DNA of 64,000 nt from Bradyrhizobium sp. Ce-3 (GCF_022835695.1 NZ_BQUV01000004.1:248001-312000), one strand, 5' to 3'. Positions 1-8,788 are shown, counted from the stretch's first letter. The notes: generated from the letters alone by a model not told the origin. A program made the numbers and translations.

Positions 1-942
1 CACGGCAACACGCTGGGCGCGCTGTCGGCCGGCGGCAACGCCTGGCGCCGCGAGCCCTACGCGCCGCTGTTGTCGCCGTCGTTCAGCCACGTCACCCCCG
101 CTTTTGCCTATCACGAGAAGCGCGACGATGAATCGGAGGCGGCGTTCGTGGCCCGCCTCGCCGCCGAGCTGGAAGCCGAATTCCAGCGGCTCGGCCCCGA
201 CACCGTTGCGGCCTTCATCGCCGAGCCCGTGGTGGGCGCCACCGCCGGCTGCGTGCCGGCACCGGAAGGTTACTTCAAGGCGGTGCGCGAGATCTGCAGC
301 CGCCACGGTGCGCTGCTGATCCTCGACGAGGTGATGTGCGGCATGGGCCGCACCGGCACGCTGCATGCGTGGGAGCAGGAAGGTATCTCGCCCGACATCC
401 AGGCGATCGCCAAGGGGCTTGGTGGCGGCTATCAGCCGATCGGCGCGATGCTCGCGAGCGGTGCCATCGTCGACACCGTGCGCAACGGCTCCGGTGCGTT
501 CCAGCACGGCCACACTTATCTGGCGCATCCGCTCGCCTGCGCCGCCGCGCTCGAAGTGCAGAAGACGATCGCCGAGGAGAGACTGCTCGACCAGGTCAAG
601 GAACGCGGCCGGCAGCTCGAGCAGCGGCTGATCGAGCGCTTCGGCAATCACCGCCATGTCGGCGACATCAGGGGCCGCGGCCTGTTCTGGGGGATCGAGC
701 TGGTCGCCGACCGCGGCACGCGGCAGCCGTTCGATCCCAAGCTGAAGCTGCACCAGCGCATCAAGTCGGCGGCGTTCGCCGGCGGCCTCGGCTGCTATCC
801 GTCGGGCGGCACCGCCGACGGCCAGCGCGGCGATCATGTGCTGCTCGCCCCGCCCTATATCGCAACGTCCGGCGACATCGACATGATCGTCGAAAGGCTC
901 GGCACGGCGGTCGACAGCGCATTGAAAGATGTTGGTCATTAG
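1..942 (+). CDS. class III aminotransferase, 5' end cut by window
   Basis: The reading frame is open from base 1, so the start lies outside the window; 313 residues are visible. This is a PLP-dependent class III (omega/acetylornithine-type) aminotransferase: the segment LILDEVMCGMGRTG is the family's Asp motif that contacts the PLP pyridine nitrogen, and AKGLGGGYQPIGA carries the lysine that forms the internal aldimine. The C-terminal small domain (RGRGLFWGIELV, then LLAPPYIAT) is complete. It is followed after 12 bases by a gene for an amino-acid binding protein and then a racemase-like gene, so a role in catabolism of an amino acid or amine is likely. The amino donor cannot be read from the sequence. 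Confidence 0.93.
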   Translation, partial: HGNTLGALSAGGNAWRREPYAPLLSPSFSHVTPAFAYHEKRDDESEAAFVARLAAELEAEFQRLGPDTVAAFIAEPVVGATAGCVPAPEGYFKAVREICSRHGALLILDEVMCGMGRTGTLHAWEQEGISPDIQAIAKGLGGGYQPIGAMLASGAIVDTVRNGSGAFQHGHTYLAHPLACAAALEVQKTIAEERLLDQVKERGRQLEQRLIERFGNHRHVGDIRGRGLFWGIELVADRGTRQPFDPKLKLHQRIKSAAFAGGLGCYPSGGTADGQRGDHVLLAPPYIATSGDIDMIVERLGTAVDSALKDVGH

Positions 943-954
943 GAGGAGGAAGAC

Positions 955-1965
955 ATGCTGAGGGGTATCATCACTGCAACCGTTCTCGCTGCCGGCATCG
1001 CCGGCGCAAGCGCGGCGACGCTCGACACCGTCAAGCAGCGCGGCACGCTGGTGTGCGGCGTCTCGACCGGCTTCGCCGGCTTCTCGGCGCCGGACTCGCA
1101 GGGCAACTTTAAGGGCCTCGACGTCGACTATTGCCGCGCGCTCGCCGCCGGCATCCTCGGCGATCCCGCCAAGGTCCGCTACGTCGCGCTGACCGCGCAG
1201 AACCGCTTCACCGCGCTGCAGTCCGGCGAGATCGACGTGCTCTACCGCAACTCGACGCAGACCTATCTGCGCGGCACCACGCTCGGCCTGCGCCAGGGTC
1301 CGGTCAATTTCTACGACGGCCAGGGCTTTGTGGTGAAGAAGGACCTCGGCGTGAAGGAGCTGAAGGATCTCAAGGGCGCCACCGTCTGCGTCGCCCAGGG
1401 CACCACGCATGAGGTGACGCTCGGCGACTACGGCCGCGCCAACGGCATCGACTGGAAGCCGCTGGTGTTCGACCGCCCCGACACCATGTACCAGACCTTC
1501 TTCGGCGGCCGTTGCGATGCCATGACCCAGGACGCCTCCGCGCTTGCCGGCGCGGTCGCAACCGCGGCGCCGAAGGCCGACGATTATGTCGTGCTGCCGC
1601 AGACCATCAGCAAGGAGCCGCTCGGCCCGTTCACCCGCAACGGTGACGAGGTCTGGAGCGACATCATCACCTGGCTGCACTACGGCCTGGTCGAAGCCGA
1701 AGAGCTCGGCGTCACCCAGGCCAATGTCGACGAGATGGCGAAGTCGCAGGTCCCGGCGGTCCAGCGCCTGCTCGGCGCATCCGGCGATCTCGGCAGCCGG
1801 CTCGGCCTCGACAACAAATGGCTGGTCGGGGCGATCAAGGCCGGCGGCAATTACGGCGAGATCTTCGAGCGCAATGTCGGCAAGGCGAGCCCCCTGAAGC
1901 TCGAGCGCGGCCTCAACGCCACCTGGAGCAAGGGCGGCTTGATGTACGCGATCCCGTTCAAATAG
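955..1965 (+). CDS. general L-amino-acid ABC transporter substrate-binding protein, AapJ-like
   Basis: A 336-residue periplasmic binding protein with a clear signal peptide (about residues 1-20, ending ASA). It closely resembles AapJ of rhizobia: CGVSTGFAGFSAPD near the N-terminus, RFTALQSGEIDVL, FYDGQGFVVKK, CVAQGTTHE, ISKEPLGP and NYGEIFERNVG are family-typical segments. A strong ribosome binding site (AGGAGGAGGAAG) sits just before the ATG. The matching permease and ATPase genes are not in the window, so it either serves a transporter encoded elsewhere or is an orphan receptor beside the aminotransferase. A strong hairpin follows the stop codon. Confidence 0.9.
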   Translation: MLRGIITATVLAAGIAGASAATLDTVKQRGTLVCGVSTGFAGFSAPDSQGNFKGLDVDYCRALAAGILGDPAKVRYVALTAQNRFTALQSGEIDVLYRNSTQTYLRGTTLGLRQGPVNFYDGQGFVVKKDLGVKELKDLKGATVCVAQGTTHEVTLGDYGRANGIDWKPLVFDRPDTMYQTFFGGRCDAMTQDASALAGAVATAAPKADDYVVLPQTISKEPLGPFTRNGDEVWSDIITWLHYGLVEAEELGVTQANVDEMAKSQVPAVQRLLGASGDLGSRLGLDNKWLVGAIKAGGNYGEIFERNVGKASPLKLERGLNATWSKGGLMYAIPFK

Positions 1966-1973
1966 TGCTCTTC

Positions 1974-2002
1974 GCCTCTCCCCGCGAAGAGCGGGGAGAG
2001 GC
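1974..2002 (+). terminator. strong hairpin after the binding-protein gene
   Basis: GCCTCTCCCCGC at 1974-1985 pairs perfectly with GCGGGGAGAGGC at 1991-2002 around a 5-base loop, followed by AAATTAAT. It may end transcription or protect the 3' end of the abundant binding-protein message before the racemase gene at 2023. There is no long T-run, so it is not a textbook intrinsic terminator. Confidence 0.6.
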
Positions 2003-2022
2003 AAATTAATCGGCAGCAGTTC

Positions 2023-2658
2023 ATGCGCATCACCCTCATTCACGCCCTGAAGCATTCGATCGTGCCGATCGAGGCGTCATTCGCGAAACATTGGCCGGAG
2101 GCGCGGCTGATGAACCTGCTCGACGACAGCCTGTCGGCCGATCTCGCCCGCGACGGCAAGCTGACCGAGCGGATGACCGAGCGGTTTCTGACCATGGGCA
2201 ACTACGCGGCAAGCACCGGCGCCGACGGCATCCTCTTCACCTGCTCGGCGTTCGGGCCTTGCATCGAGGCGGTGGCGCGCGCCCATGCGCCGATGCCGGT
2301 GCTGAAGCCGAACGAGGCGATGATCGAGCAGGCGGTCGCGAAGGGCAAGCGGATCGGCCTGCTCTCCACCTTCCCGCCGACGCTGGTGTCGATGCCACCC
2401 GAATTCCCATCCTCGGTGACGCTCGTGCCAAAACTCGCCGAGGGCGCGCTGGCGGCGCTCGATCGCGACGACCGCGCCGAGCACGACCGCATCGTGGTCG
2501 AAGCGTCCAGGGAGCTGCGCGACTGCGACCTGATCGCGCTCGCGCAATACAGCATGGCGCCGGCGGCCGAGCGCGTCGCCGAGGTGACCGGCCGCGAGGT
2601 GCTGACGACGCCCGACAGCGCGGTCAGGAAGCTGAAGGCGATGCTCGGAATCAAGTAG
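2023..2658 (+). CDS. aspartate/glutamate racemase-superfamily protein
   Basis: A 211-residue protein of the Asp/Glu/hydantoin racemase superfamily. The first catalytic cysteine is present (LFTCSAFGP, about residue 70) but the second position, normally GCTH-like, reads LAQYSMAP (about residue 175), without Cys. In this superfamily a single-Cys arrangement is seen in arylmalonate decarboxylase-like and other non-racemase members, so the name racemase should not be taken literally. The start ATG lacks a convincing Shine-Dalgarno. It follows the aminotransferase and AapJ-like genes in the same direction, after a hairpin, and could act on the same substrate family. Confidence 0.82.
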   Translation: MRITLIHALKHSIVPIEASFAKHWPEARLMNLLDDSLSADLARDGKLTERMTERFLTMGNYAASTGADGILFTCSAFGPCIEAVARAHAPMPVLKPNEAMIEQAVAKGKRIGLLSTFPPTLVSMPPEFPSSVTLVPKLAEGALAALDRDDRAEHDRIVVEASRELRDCDLIALAQYSMAPAAERVAEVTGREVLTTPDSAVRKLKAMLGIK

Positions 2659-2753
2659 GCGCGCCCGTCATCGCCTCTCCGGCGCTAGTGGCTTTTGTCC
2701 CGTAGCCGACATTGAAGTCTATCGATAGTCTGCAGCGCAGCCTCGGCGGATTC

Positions 2754-2780
2754 GTGTGACGTCACCTTCTCTCGTCACAC
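2754..2780. repeat. inverted repeat, possible terminator or operator
   Basis: GTGTGACG at 2754-2761 pairs with CGTCACAC at 2773-2780 across an 11-base loop, between the racemase-like gene and the DUF3829 gene. It is followed by AATATTCC rather than a T-run. It could be an operator for the downstream gene or an end signal for the upstream one. Confidence 0.4.
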
Positions 2781-2834
2781 AATATTCCCTGGCTGGGGTG
2801 GCCAACTTCCGGCCGAGATGAGGGCAGACTCCCG

Positions 2835-3776
2835 ATGCGAAATACCCGCTTTCTTGCGATTGCAGCGATCGTTGCATCTCTCGAACCGGCCGCCGCCCAG
2901 CAGGCCCCGCCTGCGTCGCCAGCCACCGCGCAACTGACGCAAAAGATGAACGCCTATGTCGGCTGCATCAATCGTCTCTCATCGCGGTCGTACGAATCCC
3001 GCGAACGCTACTTCTCCTGGGCCGCCAAGAGCGGCCCCACCGGCAAGGAGCGGATCATCTACGGCACCTACACGATCTACGACACGTCCGACTGCAAGAC
3101 GAACGTCGCGGCCGCCAATGCAGCGGAGCCGCACGATGCCGGGCTTGAAGCGGCTGCGAATGCTTACGTTGCCGCGGTCACCACGCTCGAGCCGCTGCTG
3201 AAGGAGGCGGACGACTATTACACCCAGGAGAACTACAAGGACGACAAGATGGCCAAGGGCAAGGCGTTGCATCCGCGCCTGGTCGCGGCATGGGATGCGT
3301 TCGCCGGCGCCGACAAGGCGCTGCGCGCCGGCGTCGAGTCGATCAATGACAAGCGCGCCGCCGAGCAGCTGGCCGCGATCGAGGCGAGCGAAGGCCGCAA
3401 GTCGCACTATTATGTCGAGGCGCTGATGATCCAGGCCAAGCGCGTGCTCCGCGCGCAGCAGGCCGACAAGCCCGACCTCGACGCGATCACCCAGGCGCTC
3501 AGCGAATATGAGGCCACGGTGAAGGCAGCCGAGGAAGCATCGGGCAAGGACGGCGACGTCAAGCTCGGCTCGATGTTCATCGGCAGCGCCAAATCATTCC
3601 TCACCACGGCGAAGCAGCTGATGCGCCGCGTGCGCGACAAGGTGCCCTACAGCTCCGGAGAGAAGATGATGCTGAGCAACGCCGGCGCGGGCTGGATGGT
3701 GGAGGGATCGCCGCCCCGGCTGATGCGCGACTACAATCAGCTGGTCGACGGCTACAATCGCGGCGCCCGCATCTGA
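2835..3776 (+). CDS. DUF3829 (YiiG-like) secreted protein
   Basis: A 313-residue protein with an N-terminal signal peptide ending at AAAQ (about residue 20); there is no lipobox cysteine, so it is probably periplasmic rather than a lipoprotein. The body is helical, with the family-like opening KMNAYVGCINRL and a mid-region rich in Asp/Lys (DDYYTQENYKDDKMAKGKALHPRL) that matches DUF3829/YiiG proteins. Function is unknown in the family. It stands alone: upstream is an inverted repeat, downstream a palindromic intergenic repeat and a convergent MFS gene. Confidence 0.75.
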   Translation: MRNTRFLAIAAIVASLEPAAAQQAPPASPATAQLTQKMNAYVGCINRLSSRSYESRERYFSWAAKSGPTGKERIIYGTYTIYDTSDCKTNVAAANAAEPHDAGLEAAANAYVAAVTTLEPLLKEADDYYTQENYKDDKMAKGKALHPRLVAAWDAFAGADKALRAGVESINDKRAAEQLAAIEASEGRKSHYYVEALMIQAKRVLRAQQADKPDLDAITQALSEYEATVKAAEEASGKDGDVKLGSMFIGSAKSFLTTAKQLMRRVRDKVPYSSGEKMMLSNAGAGWMVEGSPPRLMRDYNQLVDGYNRGARI

Positions 3777-3790
3777 GCGTGCACCGCTGC

Positions 3791-3905
3791 GTAGGGTGGA
3801 TTAGCCAACGGGTCCGCCCGAAGGGCGGCCCGATGACAGGCTCCGCGTAATCCACCGCGAAGCAAGGACCGCGGCGGATTGCGCCTTGCGGCTAATCCGC
3901 CCTAC
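3791..3905. repeat. palindromic intergenic repeat, type GTAGGGTGG
   Basis: The outer arms GTAGGGTGGATTAGC (3791-3805) and GCTAATCCGCCCTAC (3891-3905) are inverted copies with one mismatch. The interior carries further imperfect pairing (GGTCCGCCC with GGGCGGCCC). Repeats with these ends are common between convergent genes in Bradyrhizobium. Here it lies between the convergent DUF3829 and MFS genes and may also act as a bidirectional terminator. Confidence 0.75.
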
Positions 3906-3910
3906 TCAAA

Positions 3911-5245
3911 CTACGTACCCGCGTCCTTCACGTTCAGATCGACGCCCTGCGGATCCCTGATCGTCGACACTGTGATCAGCGAGATCAACGACAGCACCGC
4001 GATATAGACGCCGACCCGCCAGGACTGGCCGTAGCTGCCGATGATCCATTGCGCGATCATCGGCGCGAAGGCGCCGCCGGAGATGGCGCCGAGCGCGTAG
4101 CCGATCGAGACGCCGGAGTAGCGCACCTTGGCCGGAAACAGCTCGGCATAGAGCGCGGCCTGCGGGCCATAGGACAGGCCGAGCGCGATGGTGAGGCCGA
4201 CGGCGCTGACGAAGAACAGCAGCAGGTTCTTGCTGTCGATCAGGAACCACATCGGCACCGCCCACAGCACCATCAATGTGTAGCCGATCTGGAAACAGCG
4301 CACGCGGCCGATTCTGTCGCCGAGGATGCCGCCCAGCAGCGTGAAGATGAACCAGCTCACCGCCGCCAGCGTGCCGATCAAAAGCAACTGCTCCGACGGC
4401 ATCTTCAGCGTGTTGGCGCCGTAGCTGATGATGAACGCGATCAGGATATAGCCGGCCGCATTGTTGGCCATGAAGATCAAGGCGGTGCGCAGGATCTCCT
4501 TGCTGTGATTGCGCATGAGTTCGCGCAGCGGCGCGGAGGATTCCTTGTGCCGGCGCTGCATCGCCTTGAACACCGGCGACTCTTCAACCGTGCGGCGGAT
4601 CACGATGCCGACGACGATCAGCAGGATCGAGAGCAGGAACGGAATCCGCCAGCCCCACTCGATCATCGCCTGCTTGCCGAGCGTCGTGGTCAGCACCCAC
4701 AGCACGCCGGTCGCGAGGATCATGCCGAGCGGGGTGCCGACCTGCGGAAACGAGCCGAAGAAGCTGCGCTTGTCGACGGGTGCCGATTCCACCGCCATCA
4801 GCGCCGCGCCGCCCCACTCGCCGCCGGCCGAGAAGCCCTGCAGGATGCGCAGCAGAATGAGCAGTGCCGGCGCCCAGGCGCCGATCTGCGCATAGGTCGG
4901 CAGCAGGCCGACCAGCGCGGTCGCCGCCCCCATCAGCAGCAGCGTGACGACCAGCATGTTCTTGCGGCCGAAGCGGTCGCCGAGATGGCCGCAGACGATG
5001 GCCCCGAGCGGACGGAACAGGAAGGAGAGGCCGAGCGTCGCAAACGAGACGATCTGCGCCAGCAGCGGATTGTTGGCGTTCATCGGCGCAAAGAACAGCG
5101 CACCGAACACCAGGCCGGCGGCCTGGGCGTAGACGAAGAAGTCGTACCATTCGATCGTGGTGCCGACGAGCGTTGCGGTGAGGACCTTGCGCTCCTCCTC
5201 CGACAGCGTAGCGCCGCGCGAGCGCGCGGAGATTTCGATGGACAT
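3911..5245 (-). CDS. MFS transporter, metabolite:H+ symporter (MHS) family
   Basis: A 444-residue, 12-helix major facilitator. The N-terminus GTTIEWYDFFVYA and the loop GHLGDRFGRK are hallmarks of the MHS subfamily (shikimate, proline/betaine, alpha-ketoglutarate symporters); RILQGFSAGGEWGGA is the conserved helix 4 segment. The start at 5245 was chosen because the longer frame begins with a basic, non-conserved stretch, while this ATG is preceded by GGGGAGG. Likely imports a small organic acid or zwitterion with protons; the substrate cannot be read. It is divergent from the Bcr/CflA-like gene at 5537. Confidence 0.9.
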   Translation of the reverse strand: MSIEISARSRGATLSEEERKVLTATLVGTTIEWYDFFVYAQAAGLVFGALFFAPMNANNPLLAQIVSFATLGLSFLFRPLGAIVCGHLGDRFGRKNMLVVTLLLMGAATALVGLLPTYAQIGAWAPALLILLRILQGFSAGGEWGGAALMAVESAPVDKRSFFGSFPQVGTPLGMILATGVLWVLTTTLGKQAMIEWGWRIPFLLSILLIVVGIVIRRTVEESPVFKAMQRRHKESSAPLRELMRNHSKEILRTALIFMANNAAGYILIAFIISYGANTLKMPSEQLLLIGTLAAVSWFIFTLLGGILGDRIGRVRCFQIGYTLMVLWAVPMWFLIDSKNLLLFFVSAVGLTIALGLSYGPQAALYAELFPAKVRYSGVSIGYALGAISGGAFAPMIAQWIIGSYGQSWRVGVYIAVLSLISLITVSTIRDPQGVDLNVKDAGT

Positions 5246-5536
5246 GTGGCCTCCCCAAACCCGTTCTTGTCCGTGCGGCGTGATCGGCGGCGACGCGCCT
5301 GTCCCGCACGGGTGCTGGTATCGGAATAGCAGAGGTTTTCGCCAAGCACGAGAAAATCGTTGCAGTCGCAACGATATTTCCGCGAACTGTGCTTTTGGCC
5401 CAAGTCCCCGACCAAGTTCCCAACCGGGTTCCCGACCAGGTTACCTCGACCGCCAACGGCGGGCAGCCATCCCGAAACGACGATTGTGCATCGCAGCAAG
5501 ATCGTTACGATCTGAGGATTCCCAAGAGGTTGCTAA

Positions 5537-6784
5537 GTGTCTGACATCAATGCCGATGCCTGGGTGTCCTCAGGCCACCGCCCGATGGGCTTTCCGGAAT
5601 TCGTCGTCGTTATCGCCTCCATCATGGCGCTCAATCCGCTGGCGATGGACATGATGCTGCCGGCACTGCCGAACATCCGCTCGGCATTCCAGATCGCCGA
5701 CGCCAACCGCCCGCAGATGGTGCTGTCGATCTTCCTGGTCGGCTTCGGCGTCGGCCAGTTCGTGATGGGCCCGCTGTCGGACCGCTTCGGCCGCCGCCCG
5801 GTGCTGCTCGGCGGCATGACCGTCTACACCATCGCCGGCCTGCTTGCGATCATGGCGCCCTCGTTCGAGACGCTGCTGCTGGCGCGCGCGCTGCAAGGGC
5901 TCGGCACCGCGGCAACGCGCGTGATCGCGACCTCGATCGTGCGCGACTGCTACGCCGGACGGCGGATGGCGAGCGTGATGTCGCTCGCCATGATGGTGTT
6001 CATCGCGGTGCCAGTGATCGCGCCGTCATTCGGCCAGGCAGTGATGCTGCTGACGCATTGGCGCGGCATCTTCGTGCTCTTGATGATCTACGGCGTGATC
6101 GCACTGGCCTGGAGCGCGATGCGGATGCCGGAGACGCTGCCGCTGGAACTGCGCAAGTCGCTGGCGATCCCGGACGTGCTGTCTGCGTTCCGCCAGACCA
6201 TCACCAACCGCACCACGCTCGGCTATGCGCTCGCCGCCGGCGGCGTGCAGGGCGCGCTGTTTGCCTTCGTGTTCTCGTCGCAGCAGATCTTCACCGAGGT
6301 CTTCAAGCTCGGGCATTACTTTCCGGTCGCCTTCGCGGCCTGCGCGGTCGGCGTCGCGATCGCCGGCTTCCTCAATTCGCGCATCGTCGGCCGCATCGGC
6401 ATGCGGGTGATCTCGCACGCCGCGCTAACCGGTTTTGCCGTGGTCGCCGGCGCATTGCTGCTGGCGGTGAAGACCGACACGCTGTCACTGCCGCTGTTCA
6501 TGGTGCTGGCCGGCCTGATGATGTTCGCGTTCGGGCTGATGATGGCGAACTTCACGGCGCTCGCGATGGAGCCGCAGGGCAAGATCGCCGGCACCGCCTC
6601 CTCGCTCTACGGCACCATCACGACGCTGCTCGGGATCGGCGTCGGCACCACGATCGGCCAGGATTACGACGGCACGCTTGGTCCGTTCGCGACCGGCTTC
6701 TTCCTCTGCACGCTGGCCGCGCTTGCGGTGGTGCTGGTGACGGAAAAGGGCCGCATGTTCCGGCCGCATCATCATCCGATTTGA
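5537..6784 (+). CDS. Bcr/CflA-family multidrug MFS transporter
   Basis: A 415-residue, 12-helix major facilitator starting with GTG (GTG TCT GAC), preceded by AAGAGGT. The segment DMMLPALPNI in helix 1, GPLSDRFGRRPVLLGG in loop 2-3 and ARALQGLGTAATRVI in helix 4 place it in the drug/H+ antiporter-1 Bcr/CflA group, which exports drugs such as bicyclomycin, chloramphenicol or sulfonamides, or cysteine. It acts in the inner membrane. It is divergent from the MHS transporter, with about 290 bases between the start codons and no recognisable operator seen there. Confidence 0.9.
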   Translation: MSDINADAWVSSGHRPMGFPEFVVVIASIMALNPLAMDMMLPALPNIRSAFQIADANRPQMVLSIFLVGFGVGQFVMGPLSDRFGRRPVLLGGMTVYTIAGLLAIMAPSFETLLLARALQGLGTAATRVIATSIVRDCYAGRRMASVMSLAMMVFIAVPVIAPSFGQAVMLLTHWRGIFVLLMIYGVIALAWSAMRMPETLPLELRKSLAIPDVLSAFRQTITNRTTLGYALAAGGVQGALFAFVFSSQQIFTEVFKLGHYFPVAFAACAVGVAIAGFLNSRIVGRIGMRVISHAALTGFAVVAGALLLAVKTDTLSLPLFMVLAGLMMFAFGLMMANFTALAMEPQGKIAGTASSLYGTITTLLGIGVGTTIGQDYDGTLGPFATGFFLCTLAALAVVLVTEKGRMFRPHHHPI

Positions 6785-6791
6785 TGAACCG

Positions 6792-6875
6792 GTAGCCCGG
6801 ATGCAGCGAAGCGCAATCCGGGACGGTCTTGCCTGCGGCACGAACCCGGATTTCGCTGCGCTCCATCCGGGCTAC
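6792..6875. repeat. palindromic intergenic repeat, type GTAGCCCGGATG
   Basis: GTAGCCCGGATGCAGCGAAG (6792-6811) faces its inverted counterpart ending CTCCATCCGGGCTAC (6861-6875), with the inner pair CAATCCGGG and CCCGGATTT. This forms a long hairpin between the convergent MFS and DUF983 genes. The motif CCCGGATGGAGCG with its inverse is one of the abundant Bradyrhizobium intergenic palindromes. Confidence 0.8.
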
Positions 6876-6891
6876 GAGGCCTCAACCCGCG

Positions 6892-7317
6892 TCAGGCCTC
6901 GCGAGTCCGGCCGACGCCATTGCGCGCCCGCACCGGCGCCGCCACCCGCCGCGTCGCCGCAAATCCCTCCATGCCGAGTTGCCATTGCAATCCGACGATT
7001 GCGCCCTTGGTCGGCTGCAGCAACCCGAGCGCGCTGAACAGCGTGAACGGCAGCCAGATCGCCAGTTGCAGCCAGGCCGGCGGCGCGTAGGTCATTTCCA
7101 TCCAGAGCAGCGCCGGCACCACGACGTGGCCGACCACGACGATGACGAGATAGGCCGGAAAGTCATCCGCGCGCTGCGGGGTGAAGTCCTCGCCGCACAC
7201 CTCGCAATGATCCACCACCTTGAGGAAACGGCCGAAGAGATGGCCGCGCCCGCAGTTCGGGCACTTCATGGTGAAGCCGCGCAACATCGCCTTTGGCAGG
7301 GAAACCGTCTCGGTCAT
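6892..7317 (-). CDS. DUF983 domain membrane protein
   Basis: A 141-residue protein. The N-terminal part has a zinc-ribbon-like pair of CxxC motifs (MKCPNCGRG, about residues 16-24, and CEVCGEDF, about 37-44), then two hydrophobic helices (AYLVIVVVGHVVVPALL and LQLAIWLPFTLFSALGLLQ). This layout is diagnostic of DUF983, a family of unknown function common in alphaproteobacteria and often found near cytochrome oxidase or protease genes. The start MTETVSLPKAM was chosen because sequence further upstream overlaps the promoter of the divergent MocR gene. The two promoters share a 94-bp gap. Confidence 0.88.
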   Translation of the reverse strand: MTETVSLPKAMLRGFTMKCPNCGRGHLFGRFLKVVDHCEVCGEDFTPQRADDFPAYLVIVVVGHVVVPALLWMEMTYAPPAWLQLAIWLPFTLFSALGLLQPTKGAIVGLQWQLGMEGFAATRRVAAPVRARNGVGRTREA

Positions 7318-7360
7318 TGTCGTCGTCCTTGGTCGTTGTCCTTGACCTGATGTGATGATC

Positions 7361-7389
7361 CATACAATATGCGTTGACGAGCATACAAT
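7361..7389. promoter_or_regulatory. direct-repeat operator, likely MocR site
   Basis: CATACAAT occurs at 7361-7368 and again at 7382-7389, exactly 21 bases (two helical turns) apart, in the gap between the divergent DUF983 and MocR-type genes. MocR/GabR-type regulators typically bind direct repeats on one face of the helix near their own promoter. The role here is inferred from position and spacing. Confidence 0.5.
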
Positions 7390-7411
7390 CAAAGACAAAG
7401 CATCAAATTGC

Positions 7412-8788
7412 ATGGATTGGATCCCTACGGTTTCGGAATGGCACGGCCCGATGTTCCTGCGCATCGTCGATGCGCTGGCTGCCGATATCGCGAGCGGCCG
7501 GCTGATCCGAGGCCAGCGGCTGCCGACCCACCGCGCGCTGGCCACCGCGCTCGACATCGACCTGACCACGGTGACGCGCGCCTATGGCGAGGCGCGGCGG
7601 CGCGGGTTGCTTGATGCCCGCGTCGGCCAGGGCACTTTCGTTTCGGAGACCACCGCACGCGCGGCGTCCGAGCTATCGGCGCCCGTCAACATCGACCTGT
7701 CGATGAACCTGCCGCCGCAGCCGGTCGAGGCCAATCTCGACCTGCGCATCGCGCAGGGACTGGAGACCATCCGCTCTGCCGCAGGGTTTTCGGCCTATCT
7801 CGGCTATACGCGTCCCGGCGGTACCACCGAGGAGCGCGAGGCCGGCGCCGCATGGCTGCAACCGCGCGTGCCGAATGCGTCGGCCGAGCGCATCGTGATC
7901 TATCCGGGGTCGCAGGCGATCATCTTCAACGCCCTGCTGGCGCTGACGTCGCCCGGCGACGTGGTGCTGACGGAGGCATTGACGTTTCCCGGCATCAAGG
8001 CCGCGGCGGCGCGGCTCGACGTCCGCCTGGTCGGCGTTGCAATGGACGCGGAGGGCGCGAGGCCCGACGCACTCGACGAGGCCTGCCGCAAGCACAGACC
8101 GAAGGCGGTCTACCTGATTCCGACGCAGCAGAACCCGACCACGGCGACGATGGGCGCGGCAAGGCGCAAGGCGATCGCCGATGTCATCAGCAAGCGCGGC
8201 TGCGTCCTCATCGAGGACGACGTCTACGGCCCGCTCGAGCCGCAGATGGCGCCGATCGCAACCCTGATCCCCGGGCACACCTATTACGCCGCGAGTATCG
8301 CCAAATGCATCGCGCCGGCCTTGCGCGTCGCCTACCTGCTGGCGCCCGATGCGAGCGCCGAGCAGCGGATGCGCGCCGGCATGCAGGCGACGATGCAGAT
8401 GCCGCCCTCGCTGATGGTCGCACTGGTGACGCAATGGCTGCGCTCCGGCGTCGCCACTGAGATCATCCGCGCGATCCGCAACGAGGCCGCCGCGCGGCAG
8501 CAGCTCGCGGCCCGCTTCCTCAAGGGCGTCGCCTACGCGGCGCGGCCGGCCAGCCATCATCTCTGGATGCCGCTGCCGAAACATTTCGACGGCACCGACC
8601 TGCTGTCGCATCTGATGCGCAACGGCCTCGCCGTGGTCGGCGAAGATGCCTTTGCGACCGGCGACGCCGCGCCGCGCGGCCTGCGCGTCTCGCTCGGCGC
8701 CGCGCGCAACCGCGCCGAGCTGAGCCAGGCGCTGCAGGTGCTGTCGAATGCCGTGCGCACGCCGGTCGGTGCCACGCAAATTGTCTGA
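7412..8788 (+). CDS. MocR-type (GntR/aminotransferase fusion) transcriptional regulator
   Basis: A 458-residue fusion. Residues about 10-75 form a GntR winged helix (LAADIASGRL, RLPTHRALATALDIDLTTVTRAY, GQGTFVSE); residues about 110-450 form a fold-type I aminotransferase domain (YPGSQAIIFNALLAL, PTQQNPTTATM, DDVYGPL). SIAKCIAPALRVAYLL contains the lysine expected to hold PLP. Such proteins usually sense PLP or an amino compound and control a divergent or adjacent gene. The ATG at 7412 was preferred over an in-frame upstream start because the latter would place the direct-repeat operator inside the coding region. The target may be itself, the DUF983 gene or both. Confidence 0.92.
   Translation: MDWIPTVSEWHGPMFLRIVDALAADIASGRLIRGQRLPTHRALATALDIDLTTVTRAYGEARRRGLLDARVGQGTFVSETTARAASELSAPVNIDLSMNLPPQPVEANLDLRIAQGLETIRSAAGFSAYLGYTRPGGTTEEREAGAAWLQPRVPNASAERIVIYPGSQAIIFNALLALTSPGDVVLTEALTFPGIKAAAARLDVRLVGVAMDAEGARPDALDEACRKHRPKAVYLIPTQQNPTTATMGAARRKAIADVISKRGCVLIEDDVYGPLEPQMAPIATLIPGHTYYAASIAKCIAPALRVAYLLAPDASAEQRMRAGMQATMQMPPSLMVALVTQWLRSGVATEIIRAIRNEAAARQQLAARFLKGVAYAARPASHHLWMPLPKHFDGTDLLSHLMRNGLAVVGEDAFATGDAAPRGLRVSLGAARNRAELSQALQVLSNAVRTPVGATQIV

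Noticed and set aside
4049-5329. + strand open frame (426 codons) opposite the MHS transporter
   Set aside because: His/Arg/Gln-rich antisense product with no motif; the transporter on the minus strand is clear.
7342-7368. Promoter TTGACC-N15-TACAAT for the MocR gene
   Set aside because: Spacing of 15 is too short for a good sigma-70 promoter and the -10 overlaps the CATACAAT repeat; the repeat is reported as an operator instead.
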